NCBI RefSeq assembly: GCF_949987535.1
Contig: NC_080082.1
Span: 47,964,374 to 48,028,373 of the forward strand
DNA from: Balaenoptera acutorostrata
Taxonomy: Eukaryota > Chordata > Mammalia > Artiodactyla > Balaenopteridae
DNA length: 64,000 bases
Reading direction: 5' to 3'
Of this stretch, positions 26,876 to 38,800 are shown piece by piece (the stretch's first letter is position 1; every line of letters starts with the position of its first letter). Both the position numbers and the translations under genes were made by a program. A model generated the notes under the pieces. The model saw only the letters and a list, made by a program, of their open reading frames with translations, did no database searches and was not told where the DNA came from.

Positions 26876-29800
26876 GAAAACCTCATCAGACAATATTTAA
26901 ATTTTTGCTTTCAGTTGTTATACACATTTTAGAGAACTGCTGAGGAGATAGTGGTCTATTTGATTTACTTGGATATTTATCATTTCTGTTCCTGAAGTTC
27001 CAGGTTTCCCTCTTTTTTAAAAAATTTGTTTAAATTCTTTTATTTTTTGGTTGTGCTGCACAGCATGTGGGATCTTAGTTCCCCGATCAGGGATTGAACC
27101 CATGCCTCCTGCAGTGGAAGTGTAGAGTCTTAACCACTGGACCACCAGGGAAGTCGCAGGTTTCCTTCTCTTATCATTTCCTTCTGTCTAAGGAACTTCC
27201 TGTAGCATTTCTTTTCCAGTAGTTCCAACAACTAATTCCCTTAATTTTCTTTCATCTGGGAATATCCTGTATTCCATCTTCACTCCTAAAGGATGTTTTT
27301 GCTGGATGTAGAATTCTGGGTCAACAGGTCTTTTCTTTTAGCTCTTTAAAAATGTTGTGCTGCTTCCTTCTGGCCTTGTGGTTCCTGATGAGAAACCTAC
27401 GGTCATTCACGTTGTTGTTTCTGTCCTTGTAGTGATGTGACTTTTCCTCTGGCTGCTTTCAAGATTTTCACTTTGTCTTTGGTTTTTAGCTGTTTGGTAA
27501 TGATATATCTGGGTGTGCATTTCTTTGGGATTATTTTGTTTGGGGTTTTCTGAATTCCTTGAATCTTTAAGTTTGTCTTTGACCAAATTTGGGACATTTT
27601 CAGCCATTATTTTATTCAAATATATTTTCTGCACCACACTCTCATGCCTCTCCTGAGACTCTGATGACATAAATGTAATACTTTTTGAATTCGTCCTATA
27701 GGTCTTTGAGCCTCTGTTCTGTTTTTCACTCTCTTTTTTTTCCTCTCTGTTGTTTAAATCAGATAATTTCAATTGACCTGTCTTCAAGTTCACTGAGTCT
27801 TTCCTCTGTCATCTCCATTCTGCTATTGAGCCCATTCAGTGAATTTTTCATTTGGGTTATTGTATTTATATCTTTTATTTCTTTGCTGAGATCTTTTTTC
27901 ATCTTTTCTTCATTTGTCTTTATTCTTGGAGCAGGGTCATAATAGCTGCTTTTTTTTTTGACTATTTTTTTTTAATTTTTAATTTTTTTTAACATCTTTA
28001 TTGGAGTATAACTGCTTTACAATGGTGTGTTAGTTTCTGCTTTATAACAAAGTGAATCAGTTATACATATACATATGTTCCCATATCTCTTCCCTCTTGC
28101 ATCTCCCTCCTTCCCACCCTCCCTATCCCACCCCTCTAGGTGGTCACAAAGCACTGAGCTGATCTCCCTGTGCTATGCCATAATAGCTGCTTTAAAGTCT
28201 GTCTCGTAATTCCAACATTTTTGTCGTTTTGGTTTTTGTCATTTGGGGTTGGTGTTTGTTGATTATCTTCTGCAAGTTGGGATTTTCCTAGTTGTTTGTA
28301 TACCAAGTAAATTTGACTTGTACTCTGGATACTTTGAATATTATGTAATGAGACCCTGGGTCTTATTTAAATTCTAAGGAGAATGTTGACTTTTTGTTTT
28401 GTTGTTTTATTTAGCTTTAGCAGACAATCGACCTAATTAGGTTCAGGCTACAAGTTCCAACCCATCTTGGTTGAAATGTCCTTCTGTTTTCAAAGCCTTT
28501 ATATACTCTTCAGATCTTTCCTGTATGTGCTCTTCCTGGTGGTTGGTCTGGGACCTGGCTGGTAGTTAATCCCATAGTTCTGTTATCAGAGGCTTTGATT
28601 TGCTCATGGAATCAGATCCATGAGCTCAGAGGTGAGCGAGAAGTCCATAAACCACTATATAGGATCACCCTCTTGAGCTCCTCCTCTTCGTGATCTTCCT
28701 GACATTTTCTTTTTTTTGTTTGTTTTATAAATTTATTTTATTTATTTATTTTTGGCTGTGTTGGGTCTTTGTTGCCATGTGTGGGCTTTCTCTAGTTGCA
28801 GCGAGCAGGGGCCACTCTTTGTTGCGGTGCGTGGGCTTCTCGTTGCAGAGCATGGGCTCCAGGTGCGCGGGCTTCAGTAGTTGTGGTACGCGGGCCCAGT
28901 TGCTCCATGGCATGTGGGATCTTCCCAGACCAGGGATTGAACCTGAGTCCCCTGCATTGGCAGGCAGATTCTTAACCACTGCGCCACCAGGGAGGACCCA
29001 TTCCTGACATTTTCTGACTCTGGGCTCCCCCTTCAAGTCCTCCAGTCAGAAAGCTGGGACTTTAGTTTCCCTTCTCTGCCTTGCACTTCCTGTGACTTTT
29101 TCTGTCTGGAGTCAAGTGGCAGGAGGGCAGGAAGGGGAAAACAGCAATAGGATTCACTCCAGACCGTTCGGACCACAGCTCCTGTGGTCAGAGGAAAGGG
29201 TTCCCCTCCTTCAGAGCCTGGCAGCTGCAGCCACTACCCATGCCACCACGGATTTGGAACCACTCCATTTGGGTTTTAATGGCATAAAACCCTACCCAGG
29301 GATTCTGGCTCTGTGATATGGTCATTGGATTAGAAAGCCTTCTAGATTTTCTCAAATCATGTTGAGATAGTATTTAGATAATTTTGGCTGGAATGTCGAG
29401 GTTCTTGCTTTTTCACTTATTAGCTTGTGACCTTAGGAGGGTCTCTTCCCCTTTCTGGGTTATTTAATTTCTTTCCCTGAAAGCTTTCTGAGACAGCACA
29501 AATGTGAATGTGCACACTTCTGGTGGAAGGTGGGGGGTGGTGAGGGAGCTTTGCAGATACAGTCATGTGTGTTTGGTGTGCGTTGTTATTTAATTTCAGT
29601 ACAGCTCCTATTATATATCCGAAAAAAATAAAAACAAAAAAGATCAGCTTCTGTAGTTATCTGAGAGTTGAGTATCTCATGTACTCATGTACATTTAATA
29701 ATGTAGACATTATTAAAGGCCAAGACTGTCTGCGAACACTGTCATTCAGTTAAGGTCCATGCATGTGACATTGGTGTCTGTGGTTTGCCATGAAGGTATA

Positions 29801-32800
29801 AGATCCATGGCTTTTCTAGGGAACTGTGGCCATGATTTCCTGTGTTTTACTGTCAGCCTCTCTCTCCTGACATTTTCTATAATTTTTAAAATTTTGAAAC
29901 AATTTTAAAAGTTTAAATACAGTACAGATAATTTTGTTTCCTGAACCACTTGGGTATAAGTTGCCAACCAGATGCCCTGTCACATCTGTGTTTCCTTTAA
30001 AGAAGGGCATTCTCTTATATAAGCACGGTACATCTATCGAAATCAGGAAGTTAACATTGATACATTACTACTGTCCAATCCTCAGACCCATTCAAGTTCC
30101 ACTAGTTGTCCTAATAATGTCCTTTATAGCAAAAGAATTTAGCTCAGCATCACTTGTTGCATTTAGCTGTCATGTCTCTTTAGTCTCCTTCAGTCTGGAA
30201 CAGTTCCTCCGTCTTCCCTTGACTTTCATGATCTTGATACCTTTCTTTTAAATTTATTTTAAAAATTTATTTTAAAAATGAAATTTAATTTTTTTAATTT
30301 AATTTTTTTTTTTTTTGGCCAAGCCGTGCGGCATGTGGGATCTTAGTTCCCTGACCAGGGATCGAACCTGTGGCCCCGGCATTGGGAGCACGGAGTCGTG
30401 ATCTTGATACTTTTGAAGATTACAGGCCAGAATTTTGTAGAATACCCCTCAATTTGGGCTCATCAGGCGTTTGCTCAGGATTAGATTCTGGTTCTGCATT
30501 TTTGGCAGGAACACCTCAGAAGGGATGCCACTGTGCTTTTGTTGTGTCCTGCCAAGTAGAACACGATGATTTTTCCCGTTACTGATGTTCACTTTGATTG
30601 TTCGAGTAAGGTGGTGTCTGCCAGACTTCTCCACTGTGAAGTCAGTCTTTTCCCCTTTGTAGTTAAGTACTTTTATTTATTCATTTCTTATTAATTTGTA
30701 CTTTATCTTTAATACACATCTAAGAGCTTTGAAATATATAAATACCCTGTCCTTCATCAAACTATTTATGTCACTGTGGACCCACGGTTTCCTATTTTAT
30801 CCAGAGGGATAATTCAGTACTATCATTATTTATTTTAATGCTCCAATTGTGCTAGTTTGGTTAGTTGAAGCCCCTTCAAGTTGGCTTCTGTGTCCTGTTG
30901 AAATGTCCCTTTTACGCTCTGAGCATGTCCTCACTTTCTGGGCACAGTAAGAGATTCTGGCCTTATCTTTTTATTTCTCAGCCCCAGCTCTAGAATCAGT
31001 CCTTACTCCAAGGTGTCCTGGTTATTTTTAGTGGGCAATGGTATGCTTTTCTTCCTTAATTTTCTTCTATGAAAAAGGTTTACTTTAAAATCATAAATTC
31101 CACTATCTTGTATCGGTTTTCCTCACGTGAGTATTTGTAACTCTGCTTCAGAAATTGGAGGTGGTGTGGGACTGGGGAGGGACCCCAGGCCAAGAGCAAG
31201 GAGAGCTGGTGGTAGAGTCCAGACCCACCCTGGGCACGTAGCATGCGTGCGTCGTTGACAGAGGCTCTTGTCGCCCCTGACCCACGTTCTTCAGTGGTAA
31301 AATGGAAGGACTGGAGTGGGTTCTGATCTAGGCCAGTCCTGGGCTCTCTCGTCGCTGCTGTTCACACTTAGCACATTAGATCACCCCATGTCTGTCTGGT
31401 GATTAGCTGTTAGGATGTGGGAGCCATGTCTTCTTCATACCTGTGCTCCTTGTTTATAGAATGGAGTGTATACAAAGTCACTGCCTCTTTATTGGCTAAC
31501 CTGACTCTCCACACCTGGGGTGCTTTTAGGAAGGGTGACGTGTAATCGCAGAGGGGGAGCTCCAGGACCATTTTGTTGGCTTGTTCTCGGTGCCCTCCCC
31601 ATTGTGTGGAGGCCCCCAGTTTTCTCTTCAGCACTTTTATACAAGTACACTGTCTTCACTGCCTTTCATGTGGGACCTCTGAAGGCTCGGATAGACTTTT
31701 GAAAACAGGACAGAGGCACTGTGCTAGTCCCTACTGCCTTTTTCTGGGTCCTTTGCAGTTCTGATTAATGACCTATTTCCGTGTGTAGCTTCAGCTGCTT
31801 CTACCAGTCAGCACAATCTACAGGTGTTGAGTCAGAAGCACCACAAAAATGATGCCATGTGAGTGATCATTGTTTAGTTAGGCAGTGCGTGGGTGTGGAG
31901 ACCCACGTAAATGAGCACAAACATAAGTATGTGTGCACATGTATGCACGCGTGCGTGTGTGTGTGTGCACGGGTGCCATGTTCTAGAACACGTGGCTCCT
32001 TTCACCCTTGCTTCTTCATCTCTGACTGTTATTTCACTGTTAATACAGGTAAACAAAGGTGTGGATTCACAGACTGAAGGAGAGGGTAGCCGCCCATCCA
32101 TGGACTTATTCAAAGCCATCTTTGCCAGCTCCTCAGATGAAAAGTCTTCATCCTCTGAGGATGAGCAGGGCGACAGTGAGGATGATCAGGAGGGTACCCG
32201 GGAAGCCGACGTCAAAGGTTCCCAAGAGACTGACTTGGTGGAGACGTTATCTGTGGCACAAGGTATGTCAAATACTTTAGACTTTGGGATCTGAAAAAGA
32301 AAACAATGATGTTTCTAGAGAAGCTGCTTTTTTCATTTAGTGTGTAATTTGGAACCAGGATAATTAGCAATTGATGATTTTTTTGATGATGTTTTAATCT
32401 TTTGTATTTTTTAAGTTAAAAAAGTTTTATTTAATTATAGTTAATTTACAATATTATATTAGTTTCAGGTGTACAACATAGTGATTCAAAATTTTTGTAG
32501 ATTGTACTCCATTTAAAGTTGTTATAAAATATTGGCTATATTCCCTGCGCTGTACGATATATCTTTGTGTCTTATATATTTTATACATAATAGTTTGTAT
32601 CACTTAATCCCCTACCCCTCTTTTACCCCTCCCGCCTTCTCTCTCCCCACTGGTAACCACTAGTATGATTTCTATGTCTGTGAGTCTGTTTCTGTTTAGT
32701 TATATTCATTCAGTTGTTTTATTTTTTAGATTCCACATGTAAGTGATTACATACAGTATTTGCCTTTCTTTGTCTGAGTTATTTCACTTAGCATAATACC

Positions 32801-35800
32801 CTCCCAGGTCCATCCATGTTATTGCAAATGGCAAAATTTCATTCTTTCTTATGGCTGAGTAGGATTCCATTGTGTATATACACCATATCTTCTTCATCCA
32901 TTCGTCGTCTGTTGATGGACACTTAGGTAGCTTCCGTATCTTGGCTATTGTAAATAATGCTGCTGTGAACATTAGGGTGCATGTATCTTTTCAAATTAGA
33001 GTTTTCGTTTTTTTTCTGGAAATATACCCAGGAGTGGAATTGCTGGATCACATGATAGTTCTATTTTTAGTTTTTTAAGGAACCTCTATACTATTTTCCA
33101 CAGTGGCTGCACCAATCTACATTCCCACCAACAATGTACAAGGGTTCTCTTTTCTCTACATCCTCACCAACATTTGTTATTTGTGGTCTGTTTGATGGTA
33201 GCCATTCTGACAAGTGTGAGGTGATATCAAAACCAGGATGACAGAAAAAAAAAAAACACAACAAGATTTATACAGTAGTTGTCTTTTCATTATGTTGATG
33301 GTTTCCTTTGCTATGCAAAAGCTTTTTAGTTTAATTAGGTCTTATTTGTTTTTCGGTTTTTAAAAAATATTTATTTAGTTATATATTTATTTATTTGGTT
33401 GCACCGGCTCTTAGTTGCGGCAGGCAGGCTCCTTTGTTGCGGCTCCCTGGCTCTGTAGTTGCAGCATGTGGGCTCCTTAGTTGTGGCATGCGGACTTTTA
33501 GTTGCGGCACGCATGCGGGATCTAGTTCCCCAACCAGATATCAAACCCGGGCCCCCTGCGTTGGGGGTGCAGAGTCTTACCCACTGGACCTCCAGGAAGG
33601 TCCCTTATTTATTTACTTTTGCTTTTGTTTCCTTGCCTTAGTAGACGGATCCAAAGAAATATTTCTATGATTTATAATCTTTTGTATTTTTAAATGGGGT
33701 GGAGCAGAGTTCTTTGTTTTTTTTTCTCTATCTGCTATAAATCTCTGGTATATATTTAAGATGTAAAGACGTGTTTGATAATATTGATTTTCCTACTTAT
33801 CCTAGTTGAGAAGAATTAAAAAATAGTAAAATTCATTTAAAAAATAGCTTCTTTCTTTTTTTAACCTGGTTGCTGATGAGGTGCCAGGATTAGTGGAAGA
33901 CATTTGGTCATGACATATACAGGGTTTCTTCCTGCTTTCCTCTCTGTAGGGCAGATTGTATGCTCTGGAACAGCCATCAGATGGGCATTGCCTGGCACAT
34001 AAGTAGCACTTGGTAGACGGTGTCTGTTCTCGTTACAGTGAGTCTAACACTTGGTTAGTAGCCTGTCCTACTTGTTCTGTTTACCCCAGCCAGGAGTTTG
34101 GGCATAGGAAAGGAGGCTGTCTGGTGCTTGCAAGGGTGGGAGACTTCTCAGATGTTTGGGTGGGTGGACAGAATTTCCCATCTCAGTTTTAGATTGTTCT
34201 GCCTGCCCCTTTCAGTCTGTGGTGGACTTGGGTTTAATTTCTGAGGGCCTTTAACCAAAAAGTTACATAGAGATATAAAATATTGTTTGTTCTTAGGTGA
34301 TTGCAAATGTCAGCCTATTTCTTTCTTTGTGAGAAAAAAACAACTTATTTTTTTATTACAGAGTCATATATTACTTGAAAAGTTTAAAAATATAGAAATA
34401 TAGGGACTTCCCTGGTGGTCCAGTGGTTAAGAATCCGCCTTCTAATGCAGGGAATGCGGGTTCGATCCCTGGTTGGGGAACTAAGATCCCATGTGCCACG
34501 GGGCAGCTAAGCCCGTATGCTTCAACTACGGAGCCTGCACGTCACAACTAGGGAGCCCAAGTGGTGCAGCTACTGAGCCTGTGCGCTCTGGAGCCCGTGC
34601 CACAACTAGAGAGAAGCCCGCGCGCCAAAATGGAAGATCCCACACGCCACAACTGAGACCTGACACAGCCAAAAAAAAAGAAAAGAAATGTAGAAAGCTT
34701 AAGTCTCTGGGAATTCCCCCGTCCCCAGAGATAACCACCATTAATGCTTTGATGCACATTTTTTCGGACTTTCCCCATCTTTCTCTCTTCTCTCTGAAAA
34801 CCTAATCATCTCTTTTTAAAAAACGAGATTATTGATGTGAACACGATAATTTGTTTATATTCAATTTTTCTCCTCTTTGACGATTTATTTTGAGTGAAAT
34901 GAAGCCTTCTGAGCTGGGACATAGTCTTACATCCTGTTTTTTTTTTTTTCTTAATTAATTAATTAATTTATTTTTGGCTGCGTTGCGTCTTCGTTGCTGT
35001 GCGCGGGCTTTCTCTAGTTGCGGCAAGCGGGGGCTACTCTTGGTTGCAGTGTGCGGGCTTCTCATTGTGGTGGCTTCTCTTGTTGTGGAGCACGGGTTCT
35101 AGGCTCACGGGCTTCAGTAGTTGTGGTGCGTGGGCTCAGGAGTTGTGGCTTGCAGGCTCTAGAGCACAGGCTCAGTAGTTGTGACGCACAGGCTTAGTTG
35201 CTCCGTGGCGTGCGGGATCTTCCCCGACCAGGGCTCGAACCCATGTCCCCTGCATTGGCAGGCGGATTCTTAACCACTGCACCACCAGGGAAGCCGTACA
35301 TCCTGTTTGTTTGTAAGTCTTTATTCTCCTGAGATGGTCCTTCCTTGAGGTTGTATTTCTACCTTTTATTTTTATTTATTTGTTTATTTCAGTTTTTGCC
35401 ATATTGTATTTAGTCATCTTGGCTGGCTTAATCACATTGTTGTTTTTGTTTTTAATTTTTGGCCGTGCCACGCGACATGTGGGATCTTAGTTCCCTGACC
35501 GGGGATCGAACCCGCGCCCCCTGCATTAGAAGCGCGGGGTCATAACCACTGGACTGCCAGGGAAGTCCCGATGGTGTTTCAACCTTTTAGGTCTCAGGTG
35601 ATGTGGAGTGTGTGCCACAAGTGCCCTCGCCACCCCTGTGGTACAGCCCCTGGGGCACCTGCTTGCAGGTGCCCTTGTGTGGCCGACATCCCAGCTCAAA
35701 TGTCCAGGAGGTCAGAGGTTGGGCCCGTGTGTTCACTGCTGTGTCCTCAGCGCCTGGTGTGAGCTAGTTATGCGGGGTGCTGACAAAAAGCACATGCTAT

Positions 35801-38800
35801 CTGGTAAAAACAGACATTCATTGAAGACTCAAGCACATTAATATTTGGCATGTATCTAAAATTAATATCCTGGTGTTTTTCAGCTAGCGAGCCAGCACCC
35901 CAGGAGCCCGCACCCTTCTTCCCGATTCAGAAGATACAGATAGATGAAAGAGAGGAGTTCGGCCCGCAGCTGCCTCCCGTGTTCTGCGCCAGTGAGTCGA
36001 GAGCTCCTTATGTCATCTGTTTGCATTGAGGCCAGAGTCTCTCCTAAGATAGGACAACTCTAACCACATTGTTCTCTCTGCCAGCGTAATCCAGCATGAG
36101 GCTGACCAAATATATATGTTTGTTTCTAGTTTATCTGTTCTCAGCCACGTTTGGAAAATCAGTGCTTCCACCTCGTGCCTAAATGATAGCTGTTGCTTTT
36201 CAGCCTTAGAGTCCTTTAATTTTTTTTTTAACTTTTTAATAGATAGGGCCCTAAGTATCTCAAATTTTGTCACGTATAGAGATAAAAAAGTAAAAATCTA
36301 GGGCACAAAGATGGGATAGGAATTGTAAGGAGAAGGATATTCTGAGACTTCTTTATACTTTGGCTAATGTAGCAAATAAAATAGAACTAATCCTTTCAGA
36401 AGGAAATACAGCTCCTCCTCCCCCCCCAGTATCTGTTAACAACTTCTGTTCAGTGCCAGCTTAAACTGACATCTCATGTTAAAATGTTTAGACTGGTTGG
36501 CATCTCTTTGAAAGCTGAGTTAACAAACATCTGATAATAGAGCCCAGATATAGAAATGACACAAAATTCTATTATCTACTTTATAGTTTCCTGTAGTGCC
36601 CACATATGCATGTTGGCTTGGTTAATTAACCCAGCCTTCAAAGAGATGAAAGCAGAGAGGAGTCAAATGTGTGAAGTTTTGAAAAATTGTGGTGAATGTA
36701 TTTCTCATTTGTGTAATTATTCAGATCTTTAGTTTAAAATAAGTGTTGGCACTTGAAAGCTAAGTTACTTATGCGCATTTCCCAGATGGTTCTTGATATC
36801 CTTGTAATAGTTGATAACTTAATTTGGTCTATGGGCTATTTTCCAAAAACTAGCATCAAAAAAAAAAGTTTGGGGAGGTCAACTTGGGAAATATTTGACC
36901 AAACTGTAGGACTAGAAAATTGCAGGCATCGGTTAACTGGGTTTGGGAAATAAACCATCCTCCTGAAATACCTTGGAATTTTTCTTTAGGTAGAAAAAAG
37001 TTGATTTAATGACTTACACTGTTTCTGCTATAGATAATTTTCTGCTGGTTTGATGACCTGGGAGTTAATGACCTATGAAAATGTTTTGGTTAGAATTTGG
37101 AGGTGGAGAAGTGGAGCGCATGCAACTTGTTTAGACTTCTTTTTTTTTTTTTTAATTTTATTTAATTTATTTTTTTATACAGCAGGTTCTTATTAGTTAT
37201 CCATTTTATACATATTAGTGTATACATGTCAATCCCAGTCTCCCAATTCATCCCACCACCACCACCACCCCGGCCACTTTCCCCCCTTGGTGTCCATACG
37301 TTTGTTCTCTACATCTGTGTCTCTATTTCTGCCATGTTTAGTCATTTTTAATGATCATGTACATTATGTTGTTTTGGTGCTAATTTTTTAGTGTTTCTGC
37401 TTATAAGACTAACTCACATGAAATGTGCTTTTGTAAAGGGTGGACGGTGTCAGAGGGGTGGACAATTATGTGCCAGATTCTGGGCTATGGGATTCATGTG
37501 CACGGTCCCATCTAATCCTCTCTGTGTCCCCAAAAGGACAGGGATTCTTATTTTCCCCGTTTTTCAGACAGGAAAACGGACTTGGAGAGGTTTAGCAACA
37601 TGCCAAAGATCACAGACCTGCTGACAGAGCTAGATTCAGACTCTGGTCTATCTCTGAGTTTACCTGAGGATGTTAAATGACAGAAGGCTTGTAGGCATTC
37701 TGGTCTGACTTTATCTTCATCTGGCAGATAAGACTGTGGCCAGACACCAGTTGGATCACTCTGGTCTTAGGTTGAGGTTTCTGGCAGTTTCTAAATATAG
37801 ATCTACAACGTGATATGCTAATCTGCTTGTTTATCAGTGAGGCAGGGCAGGAGTTCTGCCTTAATGGTAAACATTCCGTCTACGTCAGATTCCTAACTCA
37901 GTAATTTAGCCTTCTTTTCCCCTATAGTCTCCAAGTAATGGCTTTATTCCATTCGTGTTTCAGATGCTCGTCAGAAACTTGAGGCACCTCTCAAAGAGAA
38001 ACATAAAAAGAACAAAGAAAAGCACAAGACCAAGAAAGAGCACAGACGGAAGAAAGAGAAGGTAACTTCTGGGTGTACCAGGATCAGTGTGTGGGGTCAG
38101 ACGCCCCTGCTTCTGTCATCTAGACCAGCTTCCAGGGGTGACCCATGAAGCCAGTCAAAAAGAGATGGAGGCCACAGGTCTCTCTGCACCTTGACAGAAA
38201 TGTTGATAGTCAATGAAAACCCTCGATTTTCAGAAAAACTTTGTTTTTTTGTTTTGTTTTGGCCACACTGCACGTCATGCAGGATCTTCCCTGACCAGAG
38301 ATCGAACATGTGCCCCCTGCCGTGAAGCACCGAGTCTAACCACTGGACTGCCAGGGAAGTCCTGTTTTTCTTTTAGACAGAATATTTTAATTTATTCAGT
38401 TGTATTTAAAATTTTTTTTCTTATTCATGAACATTAAAAAGTAGGAAAAAAGGACATTTAAATATCTTAGAGTTGAGAATTCCCTGGTGGTCCAGTGGTT
38501 AGGACGCTGGGATTTCACTATGGGGGCCAGGTTCGATCCCTGGTCGGGGAACTAAGATCCCACAAGTTGCTCGGCCAAAAAAATAAATTAAATAAATAAA
38601 TAAATAAATATCTTAGAGTAATGGTTGAGTATTAAATAACAGAATAGTTAATTACTGTTTAATAAAACAATTGTTTTTAATAACATAATTATTTAGATAA
38701 TGAATAAAAGCATTTGATATTGATTATCGTTCAATATTAAAGGAAGGTATTAGTTTGAACATTTCTCAACTACTTTGTCATCATTACAAATAGAGATTTG

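Larger units (their letters stand above)
25620..28650 (-). mobile_element. Old L1 (L1M/HAL1-like) block, antisense, with nested insertions
   Basis: Reads as L1 in reverse: tttccagcttttggctgtca (ORF2 end), ctttatccctgattattt, then tttcctctggctgctttcaa and an antisense reading frame at 27407-27793 that resembles decayed L1 ORF1. Fills most of GPATCH1 intron 15. Boundaries are approximate. Nested in it are a SINE (27010-27156) and a younger L1 (27954-28178). Confidence 0.75.
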
